This document shows, piece after piece, positions 8,819-17,869 of a DNA stretch of 64,000 nucleotides (positions within the stretch are counted from its first letter, which is position 1; every line of letters begins with the position of its first letter). A program made the position numbers and the translations under genes. The notes beneath the pieces were generated by a model, which saw only the letters and a program-made list of their open reading frames with translations, did no database searches and had not been told where the DNA came from. Origin of the DNA: JAVBNN01 sp031551525 (GTDB lineage Bacteria; Bacillota; Negativicutes; Acidaminococcales; JAISLQ01); contig JAVBNN010000004.1 in NCBI GenBank assembly GCA_031551525.1, forward strand, positions 48,721-112,720. The letters run 5' to 3'.

Positions 8819-10273
8819 TTAAATGTTCCTTTTTTCTTCCGAGGCTCTCTTTAGCCAACTTCGGGCCGCCTCGCGCAGAACTTCTCCTTCATTTTTAAGG
8901 TTGCCGTCCTGTACCCGCACAAGCGCCAATTTCAAGAACTCGCCCACAGATTTTTTATCCAATAAAATAACGCCTATTTCATCGCCGCCCACGGCCAGAT
9001 CGCTGGTGTGCACCGGCATATCTTCCGCCGCCTTTATCAGCCGCTCCGCATAATAGCGGCTATACTCCAACTGCCGCTCTTGTGCGGTCGTCGCATTAAG
9101 GTCGGCCAGACATACTTCTTTTAACTGCCACAGCGCCTCCACCAGTTGTCTGTTTGTTCGAAATTCGCCGCTGCGCGCCAGTTTGCGCAGCCAGTGGCGC
9201 AAACCTTTTTCGCTGCTGTTTTGGTGGAAGCCGAAATTCATATGCTGGGCGACCAGCCATGCTACCCTGCCCACAAAAGCCGGTGGATAGCCAAACCTCT
9301 GCAATATTTCCTGCGCCAGCAATCCCCCGGCTATATCATGCCCATGGTCGCTCGGCACGCCATCTTCGTCCACCGCGCGCACGCCCGGGGTGCCCTTCGC
9401 CACATCATGCAAGAGAACAGCCCAGCGGACTATCAGCTCAGCCTTTGACACGGCTACTGCGTTCACCGTATGTTCCCATACATCATACTGGTGGAAACGC
9501 TCATTTTGCAGTACACCAGAAAGCGCGGCTAATTCTGGCAATATCGGAGCCTGTAATGCCCGCCCGGCCTCTCTCACCTGAAAGCGCTCTCCGGCCAGGC
9601 CGCTGTCCACCAATAGCCGCAAGCCTGCCGCCACGTGAAGTGACAGCAATAGCAGCTCCAGCTCTTTTCTCACCCGTTCCCGCGACAGGCCCCGCACACA
9701 CGGCAATGCAGCGCGTATAGCGGGCAATATGGCGTCGTCCGCCCTAAAACCTAGTTGTGCGCAAAATCGACAGGCGCGGAACATGCGCAAAGCATCTTCG
9801 GAAAAACGGTTACTGGCCAAACCTACTGTGCGCAGTATCTTATTGGTCAGATCGACTTGCCCGTCGAATAAGTCGGTCAACACACCGTCACTTGTGAGCG
9901 CCATAGCGTTGACCGTAAAATCTCGCCTCGACAGATCTTCCCTTAAATCAACGGCAAATTCAACTTCATGTGGCCGGTGAGCGTCCGTGCCGTATATTTC
10001 CCGGCGGAAGGTTGCCACTTCTACTCCCTGCCCATCTGCCACGACCACTACGACACCAAAATTTTGTCCTAGTTTTTCTACTACCGGCCAGCCTTGCCTG
10101 TCCGCCAAAGAGGCCACCTCTTCCGGGCGGGCATCCGTCGCTATGTCATAGTCCTTGGGCTCCGCGCCCAGCAAAATGTCCCGAACCGCGCCACCCACAA
10201 TGTATGCCTGATAGCCCCCGCCGGATAATGCTGCCAGTATTTTTTCTATATAATCAGGTATTTTTATTTTCAT
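8819..10273 (-). CDS. cca: CCA tRNA nucleotidyltransferase with HD domain
   Basis: Adds or repairs the 3' CCA of tRNA, 484 residues. The class II nucleotidyltransferase motif VGGAVRDILLG spans residues 26-36 and is followed by the metal-binding DYD at 41-43. RRDFTVNAMAL follows, and an HD phosphohydrolase motif (LLHDVAKG) sits near residue 285. The start chosen is the ATG ten bases after GGAGG; a longer in-frame ATG 60 bases upstream has no such site. It lies 70 bases downstream of the eptA-like gene on the same strand and may be co-transcribed with it. The HD domain suggests additional phosphatase or phosphodiesterase activity. Confidence 0.92.
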   Translation of the reverse strand: MKIKIPDYIEKILAALSGGGYQAYIVGGAVRDILLGAEPKDYDIATDARPEEVASLADRQGWPVVEKLGQNFGVVVVVADGQGVEVATFRREIYGTDAHRPHEVEFAVDLREDLSRRDFTVNAMALTSDGVLTDLFDGQVDLTNKILRTVGLASNRFSEDALRMFRACRFCAQLGFRADDAILPAIRAALPCVRGLSRERVRKELELLLLSLHVAAGLRLLVDSGLAGERFQVREAGRALQAPILPELAALSGVLQNERFHQYDVWEHTVNAVAVSKAELIVRWAVLLHDVAKGTPGVRAVDEDGVPSDHGHDIAGGLLAQEILQRFGYPPAFVGRVAWLVAQHMNFGFHQNSSEKGLRHWLRKLARSGEFRTNRQLVEALWQLKEVCLADLNATTAQERQLEYSRYYAERLIKAAEDMPVHTSDLAVGGDEIGVILLDKKSVGEFLKLALVRVQDGNLKNEGEVLREAARSWLKRASEEKRNI

Positions 10274-10343
10274 ACTATCCTCCGTTACCAGGCTTGCAGA
10301 AAAAAACTGACAGGAGCAGGGACGCCGCCCCACGCACTATCAG

Positions 10344-11966
10344 TCATTTACTGGATTTTTCTTCTTTGGCCGGTTTTTCCGGCGCAAGATCATTATATGC
10401 CTCCAACCCCAGCCCTGTCCATACTTGTCGATCTTTAGCAGGCTTAAACTGTTCACTCGTTATGTTATATTGTGGGCGTTTGTCAAAATAGTCTATCTGG
10501 GCCAACGACAGGTAGGTTTCTAAAAAATATTCCTGCGTAATGGGCTTTGTCCTGTTAGCTTTAAGCGTACCGATGACTTCGTCGTCCGTCCTGTGCCACC
10601 AGGCATCATTGGCCGTAAGAAAAAAAGCTATATGGTAGCCGCCTTTGGCCCTTCCTACATATTTTGATGTACCGTCATCAAACAACGTCGTGCCGTGGTC
10701 AGACATGAAGGACATGAAAACCGGCTCTTTTTGGGCATATACCCAGGAAGCCAGCGTATCTACAAAGTTGGCGCTGTACATGACCGCATTGCGGTAAGAG
10801 TTTTTAAGATACAGAGGATTGTTGGCCGCTTCGCCAAAATCACGCACCGTTTTAAAAGACGGCTGGCAGATGTCGAATTTTTCCGGGTAACGGTCTTCAT
10901 AAAGATAATGCGCACCGATCATTTTTATAACGACGAGTTTCTTTTTCACCGAGGTATCGTCAAGTATTTTTCGGATATGAGGAAGCATGCCTACATCGTC
11001 AAAAGAGCCGGATTTGTCGACGTGATTGATATATTGGTCGGCCTCGAGGAAGATCATGTTCATAGCGTCATCTTCCGGCTGGGTTTTTTTCTCGTAGGAC
11101 AGGCTGTAGGTCTTGTAGCCCGCTTCCTTAAAGGCGCTGATGATGGATTTTTCTTCATAAAACCGGTTTTCATAATCTACCGGTTTCCTGGTCATGATGA
11201 GCGGCACCGCGCCAGTCGTATAGCCATAGCCGCTCACCAGGTCGGAAAAAGGGATGAGCGTGCCTTTCTTGCGCGCTTGTAAAAGATGCGGCGAATATTC
11301 TGGCGTATAACCATATTCTTCAAAATAATCCTGGCGGTGGGTCTCGCCGATTACGATTATGTACGTCGAACGATCCTGGTTGGACAGGTCTTTAGCTTGA
11401 AAACTGAATTTCTTGTACCGGTCGATGATAGCCGCGCTTTCGCTCATTTCCTGCCGGTAGGCGTAAACTGGTGCCCCCAGGTCATTCCACAAACCAAAGC
11501 CCAAAAACGTCAGCGCCAACAAGGCTGGGTAGCGCTTTTCCGTCTGGTACGGGCCAAAACGGTAAGTAAGATAGCAAAAAGCAACCAATCCCAAGAACAT
11601 ACTGTATTCCTGCCAGGTGATCAGCTGCAAATAAGTAAAAAATTCCAGCCAGTTGGTTTCCGAGGTGATGACCAGTATCTCCCTGCCAATACGCGCAAAG
11701 GGATAACTGTAGTTCGTCACGATATGATTTTGGAACAGCACGGAAAAACCGATGATAAACAGGTACGAAGCGCGTAAAAAACCGCCGCCGAAAAAGAAAA
11801 GCAGCACGGTGGCAGCCGTCAGCATTAATGCCTGGGCCTCTTTCATGTAAAAATCCGTCGCCCAACTGATAAATATATAGGCGCACACAAAATAGGCCAC
11901 CGCCATAAATGCCCTGCGCCAGCCCGAAAAACGCTTTTTGAGTTCATCCTTGCTAAAATGTAGCAT
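10344..11966 (-). CDS. Phosphoethanolamine transferase, EptA/CptA-like
   Basis: Predicted inner-membrane enzyme of 540 residues that moves phosphoethanolamine to lipid A or core sugars. The first ~170 residues form about five membrane helices. The rest is an alkaline-phosphatase/sulfatase-type periplasmic domain, with the nucleophile threonine in VIGETHR and metal ligands in MSDHGT. The family usually has GETAR; histidine follows the threonine here. The start follows AGGGAAT by four bases, so I prefer it to an ATG five codons upstream. The gene implies an LPS-bearing outer membrane and could alter cationic peptide sensitivity. Confidence 0.85.
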   Translation of the reverse strand: MLHFSKDELKKRFSGWRRAFMAVAYFVCAYIFISWATDFYMKEAQALMLTAATVLLFFFGGGFLRASYLFIIGFSVLFQNHIVTNYSYPFARIGREILVITSETNWLEFFTYLQLITWQEYSMFLGLVAFCYLTYRFGPYQTEKRYPALLALTFLGFGLWNDLGAPVYAYRQEMSESAAIIDRYKKFSFQAKDLSNQDRSTYIIVIGETHRQDYFEEYGYTPEYSPHLLQARKKGTLIPFSDLVSGYGYTTGAVPLIMTRKPVDYENRFYEEKSIISAFKEAGYKTYSLSYEKKTQPEDDAMNMIFLEADQYINHVDKSGSFDDVGMLPHIRKILDDTSVKKKLVVIKMIGAHYLYEDRYPEKFDICQPSFKTVRDFGEAANNPLYLKNSYRNAVMYSANFVDTLASWVYAQKEPVFMSFMSDHGTTLFDDGTSKYVGRAKGGYHIAFFLTANDAWWHRTDDEVIGTLKANRTKPITQEYFLETYLSLAQIDYFDKRPQYNITSEQFKPAKDRQVWTGLGLEAYNDLAPEKPAKEEKSSK

Positions 11967-12028
11967 CTTTATTCCCTGCATGTTTTTTGCACTGACACTA
12001 TTTTAACACTTTGCCGTAAAAAATAAAG

Positions 12029-12051
12029 AGGCGGAAAAAAATTTTCCGCCT
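12029..12051 (-). terminator. Terminator after cbiZ
   Basis: A ten-base perfect stem, AGGCGGAAAA against TTTTCCGCCT, is followed on the minus strand by CTTTATTTTTT. It closes the cobalamin operon. Confidence 0.8.
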
Positions 12052-12061
12052 GGCAAAACTT

Positions 12062-13018
12062 TTATTTTATCCATTCTTTGAGCAGTGGGTATCTGCGCAG
12101 AAGTTCTCCGTACAGTTCACCACAAGCGCTGTCAGGCACTCCGCCCCACTCCTGGCGCTCTTTTACCGCCTGCCAGAAGGACAGCCCCGTTAAAAGTTCT
12201 TCCTGACTGTCAAATGACAGTGCGGCAAAACGCCTGTTTAGTTCGTTATATTCTTTTTTTGTCCTGGCCATACGGCATAGCACACGTTTAGCTGTTAGTT
12301 GAGAGCCGCGCGTCCAATAACATTCGTTGGCCAAAGTTTGCGCTACCGCCTGTTTTACCGCTTGCGCCAGCAAAAAACCAGTCTCGGAATGAGTGCCGAT
12401 ATCCCTGTATTCGCGGCCGGCGTCATCCATAACTATCACCGCGCCATCGGTACCAGTGCCGGTAGCGGTATAGCCGCCGCAAATGCTGTGCACGCCCAAT
12501 TCGGCCAGTACAGCGCTTTTCGCCTCGGTCACGGTGATCAGCGCGCGAGCCAGCGTTCCGGGCGACAAGGCAAAAGATAGAAAAGCAAAAATATTGATGG
12601 TTCCGCCGATGGGCTGAAATCCGCCGTCCACCTCCCGGTACTGCGGCTCTTCCCCGGCGCGGGCGGCGTTTCCTTCCACTCCGCCGGTGGCAAAAACCTC
12701 GACCGATAAACCGTCGGCAAACACAACCGCATGTCCATAACACTCCATGCGCGCGCTGGTCAAAAGACCGCTGGCGCCAGGGCAAGCTAGCCGCAACGCC
12801 ACCCCCGCCATATAGGCCTCTACGCTGCCGCCCGGCAGATCGCTTTCCATTACTATGCCTTTAGGCAGGCGCTGGTTAAAAAGACCGGAGTACTTCCCCA
12901 GCCCTCCCCCAGCGCCGGTACTCAATGCGGTACGCGGCGCAGGGAAAGAAAAAAACATATTGTCCGGCGTCACCTTACATAAACCGCCGCCAGTCAGCCG
13001 ACATTCCTTGATGACCAT
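12062..13018 (-). CDS. cbiZ: Adenosylcobinamide amidohydrolase CbiZ
   Basis: Predicted cytoplasmic amidohydrolase (318 residues) that removes the nucleotide loop or aminopropanol from imported corrinoids so the precursor re-enters cobalamin synthesis. The family signature is seen in GGYTATGTGTDGAVIV and THSETGFLLAQAV. The N-terminal half contains TGAGGGLG. The start is supported by AAAGGAG seven bases upstream; an in-frame ATG twelve codons earlier lacks one. It is the last gene of the btu operon, 41 bases after btuB and behind a small hairpin. That fits remodelling of scavenged corrinoids. Confidence 0.8.
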   Translation of the reverse strand: MVIKECRLTGGGLCKVTPDNMFFSFPAPRTALSTGAGGGLGKYSGLFNQRLPKGIVMESDLPGGSVEAYMAGVALRLACPGASGLLTSARMECYGHAVVFADGLSVEVFATGGVEGNAARAGEEPQYREVDGGFQPIGGTINIFAFLSFALSPGTLARALITVTEAKSAVLAELGVHSICGGYTATGTGTDGAVIVMDDAGREYRDIGTHSETGFLLAQAVKQAVAQTLANECYWTRGSQLTAKRVLCRMARTKKEYNELNRRFAALSFDSQEELLTGLSFWQAVKERQEWGGVPDSACGELYGELLRRYPLLKEWIK

Positions 13019-13035
13019 CAGAAAACTCCTTTGGT

Positions 13036-13055
13036 GTTGCCGGTTCACCGGCAAC
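13036..13055 (-). repeat. Intergenic hairpin between btuB and cbiZ
   Basis: A perfect stem GTTGCCGG against CCGGCAAC with a four-base loop and no U-tract. It may act as a processing or stability element rather than a terminator. Confidence 0.6.
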
Positions 13056-13059
13056 TATG

Positions 13060-14868
13060 TTAGAACTTCATTTCCCAACCGGCCATGAAGCTTATCCCGT
13101 TGGCCGGATAGTATTTAACAGTGTCGTATTTATGGTCGAACAGGTTATAAATATTTAAATAGATTTTTTGATCTTTGCTTATATTATACTGAGTCGAGGT
13201 GTTGAATACCGCGTAGCCGTTTATGGCATTGTTCGTTACCTGGTCCTGCTTAGAGACCGCATCCATGGTCAGCGACTGGCGGAACCGTTTATTTTCATAG
13301 TGGATGCCCATATGCCCCTGATGTTGCGGTTCGTTAACCGGCTCGCTGGTCTTGCTGTCAAGATAGGTGTAGTTGGCATCCATACTGATATAGCTGGTGA
13401 GTTTGCCGTTCCAGGCCAGCACTATGCCCTGGGTGCGATAAGAGTCGATATTTTCGACTGTCCATGGATCCATCCAGGTCGCCCCCGGCATCCATTTCAT
13501 GGCGTCTTTCATATCACGGTTGAAGTAAGTCAGAGTGACCGAGTGATTGTCGCCAAAGTTCTTTTTGACGCCGGTCTCCACCGACCAGCCTTTTTCAGGG
13601 GTCAGGTTAGGGTTGCCCTGCATATAAGCGTCTACATAGTAAAGATCGTCAAAGCTGGGCGCACGGAACACCTTGCCCCAGTTAGCAAAAAAGCTAAAAT
13701 CACTGCTGGCTGACCACACCGCACCGATTTTAGGCAGCCACTGGTCGCCAAAGTCGCTGTTGTCTTCATAACGGAGGCCCGGCGTCAAAATAAGCTTGCC
13801 TAGTGTTAGCTCGTCCTGCAGGAAGTAAGCCTGCGTCCGGCGTTTTTTATGCGCGGAATATTTGGTGCTTTCCACTTTGTCTTCCCGCAGATCTACGCCC
13901 CAGGACAACAGGTTGCTGTCACTCAATTTGCTATTGCCGTCGTACAGTATGCCGTTCAAAGTCTCATCATAACGGTAACTGCCCCAGTTTTCACCGTTTT
14001 GTTTTTTGTGGTTCTGGTATATCTGCAAATTGAAGCCTTCTTTATTATACCCGAGGTTGTAGGTCTGGCGCAGCACTTTGCCATAATCGCCCGGCGTGGG
14101 GCTGATCGTGTAACCAGGCAAACCGTATTTTTCCCAATGGTAGTCATAGGTAAAAAACAGATCGCCGCCCGCGGTATCACGGTCGAGACGCAGGCTGATG
14201 TCACCGTCCCGGCCAAAACCGTTTTCCCGAAAGCCGTCTGTCGTGTAATAGCTGCCGTTGAGCCGCCAGCGATATTTGCCATCAGCGCCGGAAGTGCCAA
14301 TTTGATACTGTTGTTGCTGATCGTCGCCGAAGGCCAGGCCGATGTAGCTTTTGCCGTCTTTGGAGCCTTTTTTGGTGAATATCTGGATGACGCCGCCGAC
14401 CGCGTCAGCGCCGTAGAGAGCCGAACCGCCGCCGCGCACTACTTCTATGCGGTCGATGCTGTTGGCGTCTATGTTGAAATTGTTCAGATCAATGCCGCCT
14501 TTGCCGCTCGATATACCTTGGGCGGCATTCATGCGTACGCCATCTATAAGTACGACCACCCGGTCGCTGCCGTTTATATAGGGTATGGCAACACCGCTGC
14601 GCCCGTTATAGCGGCTGACCGCCACGCCGGGAGTACCCTCGAGTGCGTCCGCCATGGTCACAGCGCCTTTGTCTTCCCAGTCTTTGGCAGTGAGTACGGT
14701 CACATCGGCTGGAACTTTCATGGTGTTTTGCCCCACGCGGGTAGCGGTCACCACCACCGGGTCAAGTTCAAAGGTCTCTTCTTTTGCCTCCTCGGCATAG
14801 ACCGGCCCGGCAAAACTGCTTACCCCCATGGCCAATCCCAATAGCAATGCCTTTTTACTGTTTGTCAT
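13060..14868 (-). CDS. btuB: TonB-dependent outer-membrane receptor, BtuB-like
   Basis: Outer-membrane gated channel of 602 residues for corrinoid uptake. It has a signal peptide ending near PVYAEE, a TonB box in DPVVVTATRVG, and a plug domain with DVTVLT and GVAVSRYNG. A long beta-barrel ends in the aromatic residue of GWEMKF. Size is close to Escherichia coli BtuB. The start was placed at the ATG following AAAGGACGCAGAAA. It overlaps the btuD coding end by 14 bases. Corrinoid specificity is inferred from the riboswitch, BtuFCD and CbiZ around it. Its presence shows the organism has an outer membrane. Confidence 0.9.
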   Translation of the reverse strand: MTNSKKALLLGLAMGVSSFAGPVYAEEAKEETFELDPVVVTATRVGQNTMKVPADVTVLTAKDWEDKGAVTMADALEGTPGVAVSRYNGRSGVAIPYINGSDRVVVLIDGVRMNAAQGISSGKGGIDLNNFNIDANSIDRIEVVRGGGSALYGADAVGGVIQIFTKKGSKDGKSYIGLAFGDDQQQQYQIGTSGADGKYRWRLNGSYYTTDGFRENGFGRDGDISLRLDRDTAGGDLFFTYDYHWEKYGLPGYTISPTPGDYGKVLRQTYNLGYNKEGFNLQIYQNHKKQNGENWGSYRYDETLNGILYDGNSKLSDSNLLSWGVDLREDKVESTKYSAHKKRRTQAYFLQDELTLGKLILTPGLRYEDNSDFGDQWLPKIGAVWSASSDFSFFANWGKVFRAPSFDDLYYVDAYMQGNPNLTPEKGWSVETGVKKNFGDNHSVTLTYFNRDMKDAMKWMPGATWMDPWTVENIDSYRTQGIVLAWNGKLTSYISMDANYTYLDSKTSEPVNEPQHQGHMGIHYENKRFRQSLTMDAVSKQDQVTNNAINGYAVFNTSTQYNISKDQKIYLNIYNLFDHKYDTVKYYPANGISFMAGWEMKF

Positions 14869-15658
14869 TTTCTGCGTCCTTTCTTCTGTAACATATACGT
14901 GCCCAATAAGCTCCGTCTGCGTCTTTATCAAGTTCAAAAGGTATTTCGTACAGACTGCCCAGTTTCTCTTCGTCCAGTATCTCTTCCTTGCGTCCTTGGT
15001 GCTCTATCCTGCCCTGCCTGAGAAGTATCAGGTGGCTGCTGAAGGCCATGGCCAGGTTTATGTCGTGCAAGATGGCGATCACCGCCAGTTTTTCCTCCCG
15101 GCACAATTTTTCCAGCAAAAGAAAAACTTCACTCTGGCTTTTTACGTCAAGATGGGAAGTGGGTTCGTCAAGCAGCAGGAGTTCGACTTCCTGCGCCAAG
15201 GCTCTCGCTACCCATACTTTTTGCCGCTCGCCCTGGCTCAGATGAGTAAGAAGGCAGTTCCTCTTGTGCAATATGCCGACAGCCTCCATGGCTGACTGTA
15301 CTTTTTCTTCATCTTCCGGGTGCGCCTGGCCGAAACGTCCGAAGCGGGCGAACCTGCCCATCAGCACAGTTTCCTCCACGGTGAAGGAATTGTTGCCCTC
15401 TTCTACCGCCACCATGCCTATTTTTTGCGCCACTAGCTTGCGCGGCAATTTATTGAGGTCTTTCCCGTCCAGCAACACTTGCCCCTCTAGTGGCTGCAAC
15501 CAGCCGCCCAAAGTACGGAGAAAAGTAGTCTTGCCGCTGCCGTTCGGCCCTAAAAGGCACCAAAACTCGCCTTTTTTTACGGAAAAATCCAGCTCCTTCA
15601 GTATCGTCCGCTTGCCCAACCGGACGGAAATATTTTTTACCTCGAGATACCTGTCCAT
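14855..15658 (-). CDS. btuD: Cobalamin ABC transporter ATPase BtuD
   Basis: ATPase of the corrinoid importer, 267 residues, FecE/FhuC/BtuD branch. Walker A is GPNGSGKTT near residue 36, the signature LSQGERQKVW lies near 138, and Walker B is LLLLDEPTSHLD near 158, with a switch histidine in LHDINLA. The start is the ATG of TGATG, sharing one base with the btuC stop. A much longer upstream frame is only a shadow of btuC. Neighbours define the substrate as cobalamin or cobinamide. Confidence 0.9.
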   Translation of the reverse strand: MDRYLEVKNISVRLGKRTILKELDFSVKKGEFWCLLGPNGSGKTTFLRTLGGWLQPLEGQVLLDGKDLNKLPRKLVAQKIGMVAVEEGNNSFTVEETVLMGRFARFGRFGQAHPEDEEKVQSAMEAVGILHKRNCLLTHLSQGERQKVWVARALAQEVELLLLDEPTSHLDVKSQSEVFLLLEKLCREEKLAVIAILHDINLAMAFSSHLILLRQGRIEHQGRKEEILDEEKLGSLYEIPFELDKDADGAYWARICYRRKDAENDKQ

Positions 15659-16635
15659 CAGTGCCGCCCCCTCGTCCACAGAATATAGAGAAAGAAGGGC
15701 GCTCCAAACAGTGCCGTCACAACGCCGATCGGCAAAGTGGAAAACCATGGTGTCAGGCGGATAAGCCCGTCCGCCCACATCAGCAGCACGCCGCCCAATA
15801 CGGCGGACAGGGGAAGCAACAGAGTGTGCGAAGCCCCCACCCAATTACGCAAAAGATGCGGTACGATCAAGCCTACAAAACCGATAGCCCCGCTCATGGA
15901 CACAGCAAGGCTGGTAATCATAGCCGACAGTAAAAGGATGATATTTCTCACCTTTTTTACTTCCACTCCGAGAAAAAAGGCCTGTTCGTCACCGAGGCTA
16001 ATGAGGTCAAGCTCCCTGGCGTAACTCATAAGAAAAATCATACCTATAAATATAAATAAACAGATCATGGGAAAATTGTCCGGCGGCATGGCTACGCTGC
16101 CCATTACCCAAAAAAAGATGACCTGCATCTGCTGGGCGTACATCGACATGACCGCGCTCAGACAAGCGTTGGCGAGCGCCGATATGGCCACGCCAGCCAA
16201 CAGCAAATGAGTGACGTTACGGGTCGTGGAAAACCGCCCGTCCAGCCCTTTGACCAGAAATATGGTCAGTACGCCTCCCAAAAAGGCTGCCATACTTATC
16301 TGGTGAGGATTTCCTGACACAATGGCCAGCGCGGCCCCCAAAGCTGCGCCGCTCGATATGCCGAGAATAAATGGTTCAGCCAGCGGGTTTTTAAATATCG
16401 CCTGTTGGCAGGCGCCCGCCGTAGCCAAAGCTGCTCCCACCGTCAAAGCCAGCATGATACGCGGCCAGCGCAACTGCCACACTATGACCGCTTCCTGCGG
16501 GGTGAAATTTTCTATCCCCAGTAAGGATTTGGTAAAATGCGCGAAACCTATCGCCTGGGAACCAGACCAAAGAAGGATGAATATACTGGCGGCGAGCACG
16601 GCAGCCGCTGCAGCCAGCTGTTTTTTGTGCTTCAT
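15658..16635 (-). CDS. btuC: Cobalamin ABC transporter permease BtuC
   Basis: Ten-helix permease of the FecCD/BtuC type, 325 residues. The LGGVLTIFLV region, GVAISALANA and the coupling segment GFVGLIVPHL are typical of the family. It starts with a 4-base overlap on btuF and ends with a 1-base overlap on btuD. Works in the inner membrane with BtuF and BtuD. Confidence 0.9.
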   Translation of the reverse strand: MKHKKQLAAAAAVLAASIFILLWSGSQAIGFAHFTKSLLGIENFTPQEAVIVWQLRWPRIMLALTVGAALATAGACQQAIFKNPLAEPFILGISSGAALGAALAIVSGNPHQISMAAFLGGVLTIFLVKGLDGRFSTTRNVTHLLLAGVAISALANACLSAVMSMYAQQMQVIFFWVMGSVAMPPDNFPMICLFIFIGMIFLMSYARELDLISLGDEQAFFLGVEVKKVRNIILLLSAMITSLAVSMSGAIGFVGLIVPHLLRNWVGASHTLLLPLSAVLGGVLLMWADGLIRLTPWFSTLPIGVVTALFGAPFFLYILWTRGRH

Positions 16636-17501
16636 CGCGCCCCTCCTTCAGGATAGATGGCCCGGAATATCTCCGGCAGCGCTTCAAAACTGCGCGGCCC
16701 CGGCCTTACTATCCAGTCGCCGAATACCGTGACCACCGCGTTTTCCTTTACCGCCCCGAGGCTGGTCAGTTTGCCCGGCAGTTTATCCGCCTTGCTGCCC
16801 ATATCGTTGCCCCTAAGACGCAGGTATACATCCGGGTCAGCGGTATATATCTCCTCCATATCCCAGGAGAAGTAGTCCCGGTCCGCCCTGGCGGCCACAT
16901 TGATCCCGCCCGCCTGGCGAACGAGATCATTCAGGTAGGATTTATTGCCCACGGTCAATAGCGGATGGTCCCAGACTTCTATAAAAACGCGCTTTTGGCG
17001 CGGTATATCTTTTAACTGATCACTGGCGCCGCTACGCAGCTTATCGAGCTTTTCCGTCAGCACGGCCCCTTCTTCTTTACGTCCGATCAAAGCCGCAATA
17101 TTTTCTATACTCGTTAAAACTTGCGCAAGATTCTCATTTTTCACCGGCACTACCCACATCCCGGCTCGTCTAAGCTGGCGTACCGTCTCTGCCTGCAAAC
17201 TGCCGTCGGCCAGTACAATATCTGGTCTGAGGGATATTATTTTTTCTATGTCGCAGTTATAAAAATTGCCGATCTTTTCTTTTTTCGTCGCTTCCGGCGG
17301 ATAATCGCAATAGGTGGTCACTCCTACCACTTCGTTTTGTGCCCCCAGAGCGAACAGAACCTCAGTGTTCGACGGCGACAGGGATACTATTCTCTTTACT
17401 TCACCTCGCGCCTCTGCCGTACGATCTTCCACGCGTCCACCGATGACTACCAGATAGAGCGCCGCTATGAAAAAAAAGCACCATACCAGTTTTTCCCTCA
17501 T
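16632..17501 (-). CDS. btuF: Cobalamin-binding periplasmic protein BtuF
   Basis: Corrinoid-binding component, 289 residues. After a hydrophobic N-terminal segment (residues 6-23) comes the class III binding-protein fold, starting KRIVSLSPSNTEVLFALG. It has a long central helix and ends with GDWIVRPGPRSFEALPEI. No lipobox is visible, so it may be a soluble periplasmic or membrane-anchored protein. The start is set by AGAAAGAGGA upstream. It is the first gene after the riboswitch, and its ribosome binding site lies just past the riboswitch terminator. Confidence 0.88.
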   Translation of the reverse strand: MREKLVWCFFFIAALYLVVIGGRVEDRTAEARGEVKRIVSLSPSNTEVLFALGAQNEVVGVTTYCDYPPEATKKEKIGNFYNCDIEKIISLRPDIVLADGSLQAETVRQLRRAGMWVVPVKNENLAQVLTSIENIAALIGRKEEGAVLTEKLDKLRSGASDQLKDIPRQKRVFIEVWDHPLLTVGNKSYLNDLVRQAGGINVAARADRDYFSWDMEEIYTADPDVYLRLRGNDMGSKADKLPGKLTSLGAVKENAVVTVFGDWIVRPGPRSFEALPEIFRAIYPEGGAR

Positions 17502-17522
17502 GCAAATCCTCTTTCTTAGAAA

Positions 17523-17553
17523 ATATAAAAGGCCTCTCCGTGAAAGAGAGGCC
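17523..17553 (-). terminator. Riboswitch expression-platform terminator
   Basis: A perfect eight-base stem GGCCTCTC against GAGAGGCC with a seven-base loop is followed by TTTTATAT on the minus strand. It lies between the cobalamin aptamer and btuF, so ligand binding likely favours termination. Confidence 0.82.
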
Positions 17554-17644
17554 GTCAAAGCAGTTCTACAGCACAAAACAGTGCCAAGAATACCAGTGGC
17601 TAATCCCCTTCCCCATCGCTCGTGGGTGCAAACGGTGATTGTCA

Positions 17645-17815
17645 AACAGGCAGTTCTCCTGGCTCCGGTTCATCGCTCGCCCGCCCCTTCCCAGGAATAC
17701 TCCCAGTGGTTTATTGCGGACTTGCTCACCTTTACAGTGACGAGATCGCGCCGGATTTTCACCGGACTTCTCTATTCAGCCATCGCTGGCCTACACCTTA
17801 TAAGGTACCTGTTTC
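17645..17815 (-). promoter_or_regulatory. Cobalamin riboswitch aptamer
   Basis: Read on the minus strand, the leader contains the conserved block GGTGAAAATCCGGCGCGA, then TCACTGTAAAGGTGAGC. The hallmark B12 box GCCAGGAGAACTGCC is near 17649-17663, preceded by CCACTGGGAG. This order is that of the cobalamin class. It controls the btuF-btuC-btuD-btuB-cbiZ operon in cis. Aptamer ends are approximate. Confidence 0.92.
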
Positions 17816-17840
17816 GCTCATTATTGAATTTAACTATTTT

Positions 17841-17869
17841 AGTATAGCATTTTATTATTTGGGTGGCAA
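17841..17869 (-). promoter_or_regulatory. Promoter of the btu operon
   Basis: TTGCCA (-35, 17864-17869) and TATACT (-10, 17841-17846) are separated by 17 bases and point at the riboswitch. The -35 lies inside the last codons of ilvB, so the btu operon begins inside the tail of the upstream gene. Confidence 0.75.

Noticed and set aside
13849..14844. 331-codon frame opposite btuB
   Set aside because: Shadow of the TonB receptor; low-complexity alanine/valine composition typical of antisense frames.
17570..17640. Extra hairpins between the B12 box and the terminator as a second riboswitch
   Set aside because: They are short and best explained as the linker or antiterminator of the cobalamin riboswitch.
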